64,000 nt of DNA from positions 124,001 through 188,000 of the forward strand of contig MU394087.1 of the NCBI GenBank assembly GCA_022578605.1. The letters are read 5' to 3'. The notes below the pieces were generated by a model. That model had not been told where the DNA came from and did not search any database. It saw only the letters and a program-made list of their open reading frames with translations. The stretch is from Camillea tinctor. Lineage: Eukaryota; Ascomycota; Sordariomycetes; Xylariales; Xylariaceae. Within the stretch, counting starts at the first letter, position 1; the number at the start of each line of letters is the position of its first letter. Shown here one piece after another: positions 12,126-23,959 of the stretch. The position numbers and the translations under genes are program-made.

Positions 12126-13220
12126 TTACCAGGTGCCAATGCTCCAGGAGAGCGCATCGTAGGAGTGGTCGAAGGGCAAGCGTTCGAAGGCTCTCTGTGC
12201 CTTCTTCATCGCTTGGATCGCACTGTCGGTCTTCAGGCGCTCGGCCTCCTCTCGGGCAGTCTTGTACTCATCGGCAAGTTCCTGCCACTTCTCGAGAGAC
12301 TCCTTGCGCTGGGCTTTGGCACGGCAGGAGCCGCATTTCTTACCTATCTTCCCGCCGTCAGCGAGTGTCCGCGGGATTGAGTGGATCGTGTCGTGGGCGA
12401 TGAGCCGCGGTTCGACGTCGTGCCCACAGCTTGAGTAGGTCATCTCCTGCCTGCAGAACGGGCAATTTCCGTGGATCTTGAGCCATTGAGTTAAACATGA
12501 AGAACAAGCTAAGTGGCCACAGGCGAGGATGGCTGGAGTCGTTTCCTTTGCCTCCTCCGAGTTCAGGCACATCTTGAGGCTCGTGCTACAGATAAGGCAG
12601 GTCAGATTTTCAGGTTGATCAATCAGAAAGGTAATCTTGGGGGTGGGGAAGAACGAATCGTGATCGGAGCACAGCTTTCGTCCGCCATCCTTGGACTTGG
12701 ATGACGACCGCGAGGAGCGAGACGCAAATTTGAGCAACCCCCGTACTAAGTACTTTGGGTTATAGTGTTCAGTAGCCCGGTCAGTCTTACGGCGTGAGGA
12801 GCCTGAACGGGGCTCATCAGTCTCAGAGCTAGAGTGAGCGTTAGAAGAAGCGCTAACGTCGCTACGTGCCGGATCGGAACCTCGTGTTTGCTCGACTGGT
12901 TGCGCGGCTTGTCGACGCTCTCGGGCTCTCCTGATTTCAGCTGCGTGCTCAGCAGTCCGCGTTGATAAGGCATGGTCGTGGTATGCTCGAATAGCCTGGG
13001 TTTGAATATCGCGATGAGTTCTCTCCATAGAGACAGGTTCCGTGTAGAAAATCTCGTGCCTGATGGCAGCACGTTCTGCTTGACTGTCCCTACGTATAAC
13101 GTCGCTTGTGCTTCGGGCGCTTCCGCTGTTATGGTTCCTGCTATTACTGTTGATATTGGTTCTGCTGCTACGAGTGTTGCTGCTTCCAGCGTAGCCAGCG
13201 TGATCTCGGGGTTCGCTCAT
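12126..13220 (-). CDS. RING-finger protein, putative E3 ubiquitin ligase
   Basis: One long exon gives 364 residues from the ATG at 13220. An upstream in-frame ATG at 13286 would add 22 residues; I prefer MSEPRDHAGYAG as the start. The N-terminal half is serine/arginine-rich and disordered. A C3HC4 RING follows: CLIC, then after a 20-odd-residue loop ACGHLACSSC and CPFC. RING domains of this order recruit E2 enzymes. After the RING come a second Cys/His cluster (SSCGHD and KKCGSC, possibly binding another zinc) and a charged helix (about residues 308-350) likely to be a coiled coil. The stop codon overlaps a GTAAGC donor-like sequence, so a further 3' exon is possible. No partner is indicated by context. 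Confidence 0.8.
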   Translation of the reverse strand: MSEPRDHAGYAGSSNTRSSRTNINSNSRNHNSGSARSTSDVIRRDSQAERAAIRHEIFYTEPVSMERTHRDIQTQAIRAYHDHALSTRTAEHAAEIRRARERRQAAQPVEQTRGSDPARSDVSASSNAHSSSETDEPRSGSSRRKTDRATEHYNPKYLVRGLLKFASRSSRSSSKSKDGGRKLCSDHDSFFPTPKITFLIDQPENLTCLICSTSLKMCLNSEEAKETTPAILACGHLACSSCLTQWLKIHGNCPFCRQEMTYSSCGHDVEPRLIAHDTIHSIPRTLADGGKIGKKCGSCRAKAQRKESLEKWQELADEYKTAREEAERLKTDSAIQAMKKAQRAFERLPFDHSYDALSWSIGTW

Positions 13221-14563
13221 TGGATTTACTCGTATCTTACCAAGTATACTGCCGTTTTTTCCGGTTATGACTCTATACTTCAACATCTGGGAAGAGAGCA
13301 ATCTTACCTAGGTTAGAAAGTATTGAGAGTCTGTCAGCGATGTTGTTGTTGATTTGTTATTATGGTTATTTTCCTTTTGGGACTTTTTGGTCTGGTATTC
13401 ATATGACCCATCATAGGTGGCGCATGTTGGCCATATAAATAGTCATCTCATGAACCATGAACAGGGCCATTGTTAAGTCTCAATGGCATTCAATCTTTGT
13501 GTACGATCCAATTATAGCCGTACACTTTCCTTGTCCTATAACGATAGATTATAAAAAATAACTTAGGTAAAGACAATTTGGAAAGTGTCTTTCATACTTC
13601 AATTAAAAATAGCAACTGAGATAAAGTCTGGACCTTACAGGGAGAATAGCCCCTTCTTCCACCCCTCTTAGGTGGGCAGGGAGGTATACAATACCATCAC
13701 ATGATAATTTGATTTCATGGAAGCTTATTCTGCGAGGGATATTATTTATTAAGTTACTGGTCTATTATAGAAGTGTATGATACAATATATTTATGATGCT
13801 TGTAAATATATACAAGCCAACTGGGTTATAAAACGAACCTAGCTTGACGATGTTCTCTTCTAAGCTTCCCCTAGGTATTGAATGGCAGGGAGGATGCTCC
13901 TATATATCGAACATAGATACATTCTAAGGAAAACTGCAACGGAAAACACTGGTGTACTTAGAACAATATCTTGGAGAATTTAGTGAGTTGTTCTGCTCTG
14001 AAAGGAAGAGTGCAGAGTCTGGTGGATAGATGGTTACATGACTTGAGATGTGTAAAAGGACCTCAGGGAGAGGAGAAATCAAACAGAGCCATCTATCTAC
14101 CATCCAAGATTGCATATCCTCTATTTTGAATTGAATACCAACCTGGATAGTTGCATAGGCTATATGGGTATACCAAATTACTCTTATATAAGGTATATAT
14201 ACATCATGATGATAAGTTATCAGTCCCCATGTCTATCTCCACACTTCAAGCTAAGGCGATAAGCTAACAAGCAGGCGAGTAAGGTTAGGTACTTAGGTAC
14301 CTAATCGGCATCTTTTCCCTCCCAATCGCTTTCCACCTTGAACTTTCAGCCTTGTTACTTGATCAACTTATTTACATACACCGGTATCACTCGACCAGAA
14401 AATAAAAATAAATTACGAAGACGAAGAGAATCCCATATAATTCGACCAACGAGGGACAGGAAAGAGAAGGAAAAACATACGGTAACGAAAAGAATTCAGA
14501 ACTAAGCCCTGGCCCAGTCCTAGGCCCAGTCCCCCACGCCACGAGAATCATCAGCTTTCCAAA
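13221..14563. other. Divergent spacer between RING gene and U2A' gene
   Basis: No gene seen. This 1.3-kb AT-rich region must carry the promoters of both flanking genes, which face away from each other. It contains TTAGGTACTTAGGTACCTAA near 14284, one of the dispersed CCTAGGTA-type motifs. Short frames here are chance. Confidence 0.55.
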
Positions 14564-15725
14564 ATGAGGCTCACGGCTGAGCTCCTGCAGAACTCGCCGT
14601 CGTGGCTCAACGCGCTGAAGGAGCGCGAGCTCGATCTTCGAGGTACGTTTTTGAAAAGAACAGATACTACACTTTGTCCATTTTTTATAATGTGACCTAT
14701 TTGATCTTGGCCCAAAAGTAGTATGAGCAAAGAAAGAAAAAAAAAAGACAAAAGAAAAAGAGCAGAGTTGATACAGCGTGGCCCTCGCCGGCTCGGCGTG
14801 TGAACAGGACATCGGATTCCCACCATTGAAAACCTGGGTGTAGCAGGAGTACGTATGATTCCATTCCCTATATACTATTACTTTTTTGACTAACCTCTAT
14901 CATCTTCTCTCTTTCTCAATGATATAGCCCCAAGATGCCATAGACTTCGTCGACAACGACATCCAGGTGCTGGGTAACTTCCCGCTCTCGCCACGCATAC
15001 ACACACTGCTGCTAGCGCGCAATCGTGTTTCCGTCATACAGCCGACCCTCGCCACCTCGATCCCGAACCTCATGAACCTGCAGCTGGAGTCGAACAACCT
15101 GACCGAGCTGGCGGACCTAGACCCTCTGGGTTCGTTCGCGCGGCTGACGCACCTGGTACTGAGAGATAACCCCGTAACGAAGAAAGAGGTGAGCCAGCCA
15201 GCCTACTCCCCTTCCCCCTCTTCCCGTTCTTTCCAAACACCAAAACCAAGAAAAACAGAATAAGGAAAGGAAGAAAGTTATAAAGCGGTTTAGCAAAAAC
15301 CCAGTTAACTAACCATCTCCCCTCTTTCCCCCCACATCCAGCACTACCGCTACTGGGTGCTCTGGCGCTGCCCATCGGTGCGGTTCCTCGACTACGCCAA
15401 GGTCAAGGACGCGGAGCGGCAGCAAGCGCGGGAGCTCTTCGGCGCGACCGACGAGCCCACCGAGCTAGCCTCCAAGATCATCGGCATCAAGTCCAAGACG
15501 TTCGACGCGTCGCTTGCGGCTGGGGCGGCCTCGGAAGGCGTAGGCGGCACCTCGGGCCTCACGGCCCGCATGTCGCGCATCAAGCTCACCGACAAGGAGA
15601 AGAAGCGCCTCCAGGACATGATCAAGCGCGCCACGAGCCTCGACGAGATCACCCGCCTCGAGACCATGCTGCGCGAGGGCAGGCTGCCCGCTGGCGTGCA
15701 CTTGGCGGATGAGATGGAGGAGTAG
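14564..15725 (+). CDS. LEA1: U2 small nuclear ribonucleoprotein A' (leucine-rich repeat splicing factor)
   Basis: Four exons (14564-14642, 14808-14848, 14928-15188, 15342-15725) give 254 residues, matching the roughly 255-residue human protein. The N-terminus MRLTAELLQNSPSWLNALKE and the block LDLRGHRIPTIENLGV are diagnostic of U2A'. Leucine-rich repeats run from about residue 20 to 140 (LLLARNRVSVI, LQLESNNLTEL, LVLRDNPVT), followed by the capping motif HYRYWVLWRCPSVRFLDY. The C-terminal third is charged and helical. U2A' pairs with U2B'' on stem-loop IV of U2 snRNA in the spliceosome. All three introns have standard borders; exon 2 is only 41 bp. The gene converges with DPB3, leaving 666 bp between stop codons. 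Confidence 0.96.
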
Positions 15726-16391
15726 GGAAGGAATGAGGAAGGAAAAAAAAGGGGGTAAGGAGAGACATGGGGTTTGGATTCGGCAGGTGTGTGATGGTGA
15801 TGTAGTTAAGACACGACTTAGGTGGAAGAGATTTATTTGATCGAATAGCTGAAGACTTTCGGGGTTTAATCTTCTTTTTCTTTCTCACCTCTATTCTCAG
15901 CAGGTCACAATGGACAAAAGAAGAAAAGAGTTCACGGGATATACCCGTGTGGGGATTAAAAAATAAAAACAATAAATTTCCAAAAAAAACTAAAACGCCA
16001 GTTATAATACGTGTGGTTCTTACTCAAGAGACTGTCGTCTCTCTACTTATTGCGTAGTTGTACCCGAAAAGCACAACTTTACCACCCCCCTATCTCCCAT
16101 TTCTTTTCTGCACCTGCCCTACTTCCGAGCTATTTTTTTCTGGGGGATAGATGGCCCGCCTGTCTCCTTGTCATTCCCGACTACTGTCATGTCCTATCTC
16201 GTGCGTTACCTTAGATGGTAGGTAGTAGATCTAAGCTCCTCCCCCCCTTCCCTTTCTTAAAACCCACTCACACGACGCTCCCGCGCGAACCGAACCCGGC
16301 CCTGAGCCCGGCCCCGGGTCCGCTGCTGTCGCGAGGCGGGACGGTTCCTCCCACTGCTAGCACTAGCGCTGTTGGCTCGCCTGACCGTTCC
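15726..16391. other. Convergent 3' spacer between LEA1 and DPB3
   Basis: Holds the 3' ends of two convergent genes. A-rich tracts near 15744 and 15959-15990 may serve in 3'-end formation. No gene seen. Confidence 0.55.
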
Positions 16392-17237
16392 CTAGCCGGT
16401 CATGTCGACGTCGCCGCTCTGGCGCATCTCGCTCTGCAGCTGATCGTTGGGATCAGCGGGGTGGGCGTCATCATCGTCTTTACCGCTATTAGAAGTAGCA
16501 GCAGCAGGAGCAGTAGAAGTAGAAGTGGAAGTCCGCGCGCTCACGAAGCTGGTGATGTTGCCGGAGCTGTTTCCGTTGGTGCTGGCCCGGTTGCTCTTGT
16601 GCTTCTTGCCGTTGGCGATGGGCCGCGAGGCGATCTCCGCAGAGGTAGAGGCGGAGCCGCCGGCGCCGCTGAGCTGCGCGCGCTTGGCCGCCGCTTGCGC
16701 TTTGATCTGCTTGTAGGGCACCGTCTTGGGCACGATGTCCTCGAGGAATTGCAGGTTGTCTTGGTGCGATACGGCGTTGGCTATTGAGGGGTGTGAGTCA
16801 CTACGGATGAGGAAAAGAAGAAAAATGAGAAAGGAAGGATAGGGCTTACCTAGGTCTTTATACTGGATGTTTCTCCGCGGTTTGCGCTCTAGCTTGGTCA
16901 TGTTGAGGCCTTCGCCTGCAAGATACTGGATGAACATCTCCTATAGAAGGGGGGTTTGGATTAGTAAGGGGGAAAGGGGGTGGATGAGAAGGGAGTGGAA
17001 GGAAACCTTACCGTGGCTAGGGTGATAACGAAGGCGGCATTGTTGGAACAGATGCTGATGTCCTGATCCTGAGCAATGATCTTCTTGACTCTGGACACTA
17101 ATAGGAGAGGTTAGCAATGGGTTTATGTCACAACTTTAGAATATATTTTATCATGGTTGGGGTCTTCACTTACATGGCAACTGAGTCTGGCCAGTGACCT
17201 CCTTCCTGGGAGGGATGGCCGTGGTGTTGTATGGCAT
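16392..17237 (-). CDS. DPB3: Histone-fold subunit of DNA polymerase epsilon / CHRAC-type complex (Dpb3 family)
   Basis: Four exons, complement(16392-16780, 16850-16940, 17012-17097, 17174-17237), give 209 residues. The histone fold spans about residues 22-100: LPLSRVKKIIAQD, SICSNNAAFVITLATEMFIQYL, RRNIQYKDLANAVSHQDNLQFL and the following DIVPKTVPYKQIK. The last two blocks separate the Dpb3/CHRAC1 group from NF-YC. The partner would be a Dpb4-type histone-fold protein. The complex is tied to Pol epsilon at replication forks and to inheritance of silent chromatin. The tail (about 110-209) is low-complexity Ser/Thr/Asn, ends acidic and looks disordered. Introns are 69, 71 and 76 bp with GTAAG donors. 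A 190-codon frame on the other strand is a shadow. Confidence 0.92.
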
Positions 17238-18357
17238 GGCGGCACTGGTTTGCAAGGCTTATGGGACTTTGCCTTTCTTCCAGGAGGTATTGTGTGTATA
17301 CCTCGAAAATAAAACGAATACAAAGAAGTTTCGGTTGATAGTTTATCACTGCCTTTTGTTTTGTTAGTCCTTGAAATATATGAACTAGGTTGACAATTGT
17401 GCCGTTTTAAAAATGGGTTTTACGAGGGATACATGGTGTATTTTTACATTTTCATTTCCCCTCTCCTTTATTTTTCTGTTTCTTGTGAAAGCCTCTCTAT
17501 ACGGTTATGGAGTTGTGATTCCTTGTGAGATATATCACCCAATGGTATGTCTGAGAGAACAGCTATATAATGAAATTATAACCAGGGAATTCCAGGAATA
17601 AATGAAAGGGCATTAAAACTTACCTTGTAGGGTTTTGTTGTCAAGTCATGGGGTTGTTGGAATGGATTGATTCGCCAATGCTAATGGTGACGGTGACAGC
17701 GATGGTAATGTATAAGAGGGTAGATTGATTATGGGGCAGAATTTAAACGCGTTGGAAGGGTTGAAGAACGCGATACGATTAAAGTTCGAAAATGGAAGGC
17801 GGCCTGTGAACTAGTTGTAAAGCCATTAACTAAGCTTCTTCTAATGGCACGTACGTAGGCAGCCTACTCCACTGTTCGCAGGATAAACACAGTACAAACT
17901 CCCATCAGCTCACTGCTGGTTTAAACACTATTTCCTAAGATTTTAGTGGCCAACTTAACCATGGACAATGGACATGGTCAGGGCATAATACAGTTGATTG
18001 AATATACTTCGCACGTATCTGCATCCGCTTACCTCCTGTAACCCGGTGAAAATCTGGCCAAGCAGCCAAGCCAGGTGCTAAGTTTCGATGTCATGTCGTA
18101 CAGCACAGTACGTATATCCCCGTCGAATATCCTTGCCAGTGGACGCACTACGCCCGAAATGATTACGTAGGAGCTTCCTTCTCTTCAAAGTCCTGTACCT
18201 ACCTATATTGGTCACGCTCAGTCTTAACTTAAACCCAATCATTGATCTTCTGTTCTCTTCTCTCTTCTCTTTTTCCCCAACCTCCAAACCAACGAATGAA
18301 CAAGCGTACATACTACTAGTAATCGCAGCAGTTGACGATGGTCGCAAATCCAGAGTG
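17238..18357. other. Divergent spacer between DPB3 and the CLC gene
   Basis: About 1.1 kb with no gene. Both promoters must lie here. A frame overlaps the CLC start region from 18208, but its first 50 residues lack conservation, so I treat them as 5' leader. Confidence 0.5.
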
Positions 18358-21112
18358 ATGAATCCAACCTCCCGATCTACGTCCTTCTCCATCACCCATC
18401 CGCAGCCCTTGCAACGGCCCTCTGTGAGCTCGAGACTCTCCTTCGCAGTATCGACCGCCGAACGGGGCGAGGGCGGCCACGATGGTCCTGGAGAACGCCA
18501 GATCGAGGAGGAGATAGCCGAGATCAAGAGATATGAGGTATGTGACGTTACGCTGGTCGGAACCACTGATGGGGAGAGAGGGATACTTAATTGCCGCGGC
18601 TTGATGCTTATCTTCTCTTCTGCCGTCTGCAGGACTTCACAACTATAGGTATGCGCGCGCCGATGCATAGTTCCCACCGAGAAGCGAAATAACTAAAAGC
18701 CATTTCCTAGATTGGGTTCAGGATGCGGCCCAGGAGCGGCTGCGGCGGAAAACTCGGCGGAGAAGGACGGCTGGCCGGCTCGATCGCGGCAGGGTGTCTT
18801 GGCGATATCGGTTGTGGGAGTACTACGATGCCGCTCAGGGGTGGATTGTCGTCACTCTCGTTGGTGCTGCTATTGGTCTAAACGCCGCCTTCCTTAACAT
18901 CGTCACCGAATGGCTCTCCGACATCAAGCTAGGCTACTGTACCTCGGCCTTCTATCTGAACGAGAAGTTCTGTTGTTGGGGCGAGGACAACGGCTGTCCG
19001 CAATGGCACCGATGGACCGGCTTTGAACCCATCAACTACGTGGTATATATTGTGTTTGCGGTAAGGCGCTCGTCTCTCTAGCCCACCGCTGCATTAAACT
19101 AAACTCCCCAGACTTTCTTTGCGTTCATCGCAGCTGTCCTGGTCAAGTCCTTCGCCCCCTATGCCGCTGGCTCAGGCATCTCCGAGATCAAGTGCATTAT
19201 CGCTGGGTTCGTGATGAAAGGCTTTTTAGGTTTCTGGACCCTGATCATCAAGTCCATCGGACTGCCCCTCACCATTGCCTCTGGTCTCTCTGTTGGAAAA
19301 GAGGGCCCTAGCGTGCATTACGCCGTCTGCACGGGTAACGTCATTTCCCGTCTCTTCGATAAATATAAGCACAATGCCTCCAAAACGCGCGAAATTCTCA
19401 GTGCCTCGGCCGCTGCAGGCGTGGGCGTGGCTTTTGGTAGCCCCATTGGGGGTGTGCTATTCTCCCTGGAAGAAATGTCCAGTCATTTTCCCCTCAAGAC
19501 TATGTGGCGAAGTTATTTCTGCGCTCTCGTTGGGACCGCGGTCTTGGCGGCTATGAACCCCTTTAGAACTGGTCAGCTGGTCATGTTCCAGGTGAAATAC
19601 GACCGAGAATGGCACTTCTTTGAAATAGCACCATACATATTCATCGGTATCTTCGGTGGTTTATATGGTGCGCTTGTTATCAAGTGGAATTTACGAGTGC
19701 AGGCGTTTCGGAAGAAATACCTGACGGAATGGGCTATTCTTGAGGCAACACTCCTGGCCGCAGGCACAGCCATCATCTGCTATCCTAACGCCTTCCTTCG
19801 ACTCGATATGACGGAGAGTATGGAGATGCTATTTCTCGAATGCGAAGGGAAGGAAGACTATCACGGCTTATGCGATCCCGAAAAGCGTTGGATGAATATT
19901 CTATCTCTAGGTTTGGCCACGGTTATCAGAGTCTTTCTAATCATTCTGTCCTACGGTTGCAAGGTACCTGCTGGGATATTCGTACCGTCGATGGCTGTAG
20001 GAGCAACATTCGGTCGAACAATGGGGATCATTATGCAATCTATACATGACGCCTATCCCGACAGCGTTTTTTTCCAAGCCTGCCCTCCAGATGGGCCATG
20101 TATCACTCCTGGAACGTACGCTTTCCTCGGTGCTGCGGCGGCACTTAGTGGCATCATGCACATAACTGTGACCGTGGTTGTCATCATGTTCGAGCTTACC
20201 GGTGCTTTAACCTACATCTTGCCTACTATGATTGTCGTCGGCGTGACCAAGGCCGTATCAGAATTATTTGGGAAGGGTGGTATCGCGGATCGCATGATCT
20301 GGTTCAACGGGTTTCCCTTCCTCGACAATAAAGAAGAACACAATTTTGGAGTGCCGGTGTCGACTGTGATGACAGGCGAGGTGATCGCTATACCGGTACA
20401 CGGCATGACGCTGGAATCTATCGAGGACCTCCTTAAACAACCTAAATACCAAGGCTTTCCTATTGTCGAAGACATCAACACGAAAATTCTAGTTGGGTAT
20501 GTAGGGAGGACGGAATTGCGATATGCTATCGATCGTCTGCGTCGCGAACGCGGTATCACACTCAGCCCACAAGCCAAATGCAATTTTTCGCCTGCTGTGC
20601 TCAATGCTGTTACACCTATTACCCCTATCGTTTCTATCAGCCACATGGACTACAGCATGTCGTCAGCTTCGATTGAGTTCAGCAGATACGTTGACGCAAC
20701 CCCAGTAACGGTACATCCGCGCTTACCCCTAGAGACGGTGATGGAGCTGTTCCGCAAGATCGGGCCCCGTGTGATCTTGATCGAGCAGTACGGTCGGCTG
20801 TTGGGTCTGGTGACGGTCAAGGATTGCTTGAAATACCAGTTCAAGGTAGAAGCGGCTGAAAACCCGCACAAGGACCACGATATCGTCAAGGGCCATGAAC
20901 GGCTTTGGGCTTCGATGAAGAGAGTAGGGAGTTGGGTTTCTAGAAAAGTGTCAGATGTGACGGGTGGCCGTATCAACCTTGGTGGCAGCGAGGAGACGGT
21001 TGGGTTAATGTCGGGTGCGCATTTTCGTCACGGTCAGATAATGGATGGTGACGAGGATGTGGGAGATGTCGATGGGGTAGAATTAGAGAATAGAACTAGA
21101 AGGCAAGAATGA
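18358..21112 (+). CDS. CLC-family chloride channel or Cl-/H+ exchanger with two CBS domains
   Basis: Four exons (18358-18537, 18633-18648, 18711-19060, 19112-21112) give 848 residues. Exon 2 is a 16-nt microexon whose inclusion yields RYEDFTTIDWVQDAAQER, the usual cytosolic lead-in. Selectivity elements are GSGISE (about residue 202), GKEGPS with the gating Glu (about 243), GVLFSLEEMS (about 290), PAGIFVPSMAVGATFGR (about 467) and GTYAFLGAAAALSG (about 512). The gating Glu makes a proton-coupled exchanger possible. CBS domains follow at about 600-660 (PVSTVMTGEVIAIPV) and 710-755 (RLLGLVTVKDCLKYQF). It resembles the yeast Gef1 / animal ClC-3 to ClC-5 group of Golgi and endosomal transporters, which supply anions for acidification and metal loading; location here is inferred. 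Filamentous fungi have several CLC genes, so no symbol is assigned. Confidence 0.95.
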
Positions 21113-21813
21113 GCTGTTTACTACCTAGTGAGCGGTAGTTTATAAGAGCTTCATTGTTGAATCATTGCTTTTTAGAGTCTGCCACATTTAAGCCCACCCC
21201 TATATTTTAAGGGGGGGTTTAAGCACTATCAACTCCAATTAAGGAGGGTTTGAATACCTAGTAGTTGACTCGCCCTAATAGCGGGGTTCCGAGATCGTGT
21301 GGGTATGTGGTTACATACATACATATGTACATGAGCTATCTATTAACCTAACCCAACACAAATGCCGTGCTGCAGGAACATGAACAAAATCTTACCGGGT
21401 TTTAGTTGATCTATAAAACGACCAATCGAAATTCGGAAAAGACCACGTTTACATTTGATTAATTTCTAATTTTAGAATTTCCTTGAGATCTTGCTTACTA
21501 GACATACATAGCACAAGATTCCAAGAATTTATTGTTTATTGATACACATCACTACTACTATTATTCAAGGTCCAAAGTGCACTTAGGTGAATAAACATAT
21601 TCTTGTATGTAGCTGAAAAGGTTAAAGAGAGGGAGAAAGAGAAAGCCAAGAAACCTTACAAAGCAATAACCTAACCGGAGTTCATCACCTTCCAATAACA
21701 GTTTGCACAGCCCCCCCTTTTCCCCTGCCCTCTCTTGTTTCAATCTCACTACCTATTATCTCATCTCATCTCATCTTATCTCATCTCATCCCATTCTGTC
21801 CCGTTGGTTCACT
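21113..21813. other. Spacer between CLC gene and TMEM234-like gene
   Basis: No gene. A pentanucleotide repeat near 21759 lies just upstream of the next start codon. Confidence 0.55.
21759..21791. repeat. CTCAT pentanucleotide microsatellite
   Basis: Six or so near-perfect CTCAT units, one with a C-to-T change, ending 23 bp before the ATG of the TMEM234-like gene. Pyrimidine-rich tracts are common in fungal core promoters and 5' leaders, so this repeat is probably transcribed. Confidence 0.8.
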
Positions 21814-23114
21814 ATGGCCCGAACCCGATCCGGGAAAAACACTTCCACCTCCACCTCCATCACTACTGGCAGTTCTATTACCTCTACTACTGCCTCCGCT
21901 TCTTCTTCTTCTTCTTCTTCATCTGCCCCTACTGCAACTATATCTTCTGCTACCAGACGCAGAAAAGCCCCGGAGGCAGAGCAGAAGAAGGGGAATCCAT
22001 CTCCTCGGTCGGATCAGGATCCGGACCGGAAAGCAGGACACATGTCGTGGGCCGCGCGCAACGGCCAGTGGGTCGTGTACGCGGTGGCGAGCGGCGGGTG
22101 CGCGGCGTTTAACGGGGTGTTTGCTAAGCTGTGGGTTTTTGGTCCTCTCACATGATATACATCTCTCTCTCTCTTCCGTACCCCCTTTTCACCACCCGCC
22201 CGCCTGCCCCCTTTTTCATCGACGATCTTGAAATTCGTGATGAGCGTATGAGCGCTGAATAAAGACTGACACGACACGATAGAACAACAAATGACCTCAC
22301 TACCCACATATCCCGGGGTCTATCGGGGCTCCTCGGTCTCGGTGACTTTGAGGGCGTGCTGGAGGTTGGTGTTCGTTGTGTGAGTACTCTCCTTTTTTTT
22401 TCTTTTTTTTTAAAAAGTATCTACGCAGGGCAGCACATGTTACTCCATATGAACTTAAAGGGGCACGCTATTCTGCCGTCAGGTCACGCCATCTTATACC
22501 ATATCATAGCTAACGCCCACACGCAAAACCATAGATATTCTTCGGTCTGAATCTCATCTTCAACGGCGTGGTAAGTCTCCTCTTTCCTCACTTTCCCCCC
22601 TTTTTCGCTCATCGACACTAACCCACCCAACCAGATGTGGACCCTCTTCACCAAAGCCCTCGCCCGCGGCCACTCCACCACGCAGGTCTCCATCATGAAC
22701 ACGTCGACCAACTTCGTCGTCACCGCGCTCCTGGGCCTCGCCGTCTTCGCCGAGTCCCTGCCCCCGCTGTGGTGGGCCGGCGCCGCCATGCTGGTCGCCG
22801 GGAACGTGGTTATCGGCCGCAAGGACGATGCGCCTTCTACTTCCCCTGAAGGGGGGGTTAATGGGGATGGGGATGATGATGATGTTGAGAGCGGGAGGGC
22901 GACTCCGGTCCAAGGAGAGGAAGAGCGGCAGGGTCAGAGGAGAAGGACGGCAAGGGGTTATGGGACGGTTGTGCCGAATGGGCGCGTAGATGGGGTGGAG
23001 AAGGACAGCGATGATGAGGAGGAAGAGGAAGAGGGGGTTCAGGGGCGGGATGGGGATGAGGTTGATGAGGATGTTCCTTTGCTTGGGGATTTGGGGGATG
23101 TGGATAGGCGGTGA
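21814..23114 (+). CDS. TMEM234/UPF0546-family small multidrug-transporter-like membrane protein
   Basis: Four exons (21814-22130, 22283-22379, 22535-22570, 22635-23114) give 309 residues. The N-terminal 80 residues are a Ser/Thr-rich disordered tail. The membrane core starts at about 84: WVVYAVASGGCAAFNGVFAKL, then IFFGLNLIFNGVMWTLFTKAL, then STTQVSIMNTSTNFVVTALLG and the next helix with FAESLPPLWWAGAAML. This order and the NTSTNF / GNVVIG motifs match TMEM234 (EamA/SMR-like fold, four helices); substrate unknown. A 100-residue acidic tail (DSDDEEEEEEG) ends with a PLL motif that could be a sorting signal. The first donor, GTGGGT, is atypical, but the join NGVFAKL-TTNDLTT fits the family. Introns are 152, 155 and 64 bp. 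Confidence 0.85.
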
Positions 23115-23959
23115 TATTGACTACCAAATACACAGACAATAGAGGATTATGAGCATAAGGGTTATTGGGTGGCGTAAGATCTGCCACCTACGGAAGCACA
23201 TAAAGAGATTCAATTACAACATTGTCTCCCAGTTTCATTTTCTAGCCATTAGGCTGCTTCCATACTTGCACAACTTGAGACGACGAAAAATGCATAATTG
23301 GATTTCCTAATAAATCTTTATATTTTTTTATTCCGTTGATAGGCGGGACCCCTTCCCGTCGAAATGCAATAATGCCAATGCAAACGTAGTTTTGTCGGGA
23401 TAAATACGTTGGTATCCCTCCTTCGCGCGTGTATCTCTATTTTATGTGGTGTCGTTTCCCACGATACCTTTTTGGTTGCCAATTTGTAGTAAAAGAGAAG
23501 AGGAATGAAATCAGTACCAGAACAAGTCCCCTTCCAGTCGCGAAACCCCATGCATATTTCTAGGCATGCATATATGGAGAGAGAAAACTTAAAGGGAAAA
23601 AAAAATACTGAGTGATGAAAAGTGTCGTAAGATAGTTCGTAACGTTCCGGGCCTAGTCTGAGCTAGTGAAAAAAGAGCTCTTGCAAGCATCGCATGTATG
23701 TGGCCTCGGTTAACCACAAGATGAAGTCTAATAATAGGCGTCCTGTCCTTATCACCGCCCTAGTAGATAGTCATGAAGCAAGGCTGTATATCGCGTATTC
23801 GGGCACGGTTGCCCTGCCGTTTCCTATGATCCACATGCCACAATAACACGGCGCCGCGGAAGCTGACATCATCGTAATAACAAATCCGGCGGTCGCCCTC
23901 TCGGTAATAAAACGCATCTATGCTCCGGTATCCAGCAGGCGCAGGGACAGACATCGCGT
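23115..23959. other. Convergent spacer between TMEM234-like gene and TOA2
   Basis: 3' flanks of two convergent genes; no gene seen. Short frames overlapping 23760-24173 are in the wrong frame relative to TOA2 and show no domain. Confidence 0.55.

Noticed and set aside
13221..13301. Longer N-terminus for the RING protein
   Set aside because: The furthest frame starts at TTG; an ATG at 13286 is possible but the MSEPRDH start looks more natural.
16215..16787. 190-codon plus-strand frame
   Set aside because: Antisense to DPB3 exon 4; low-complexity shadow.
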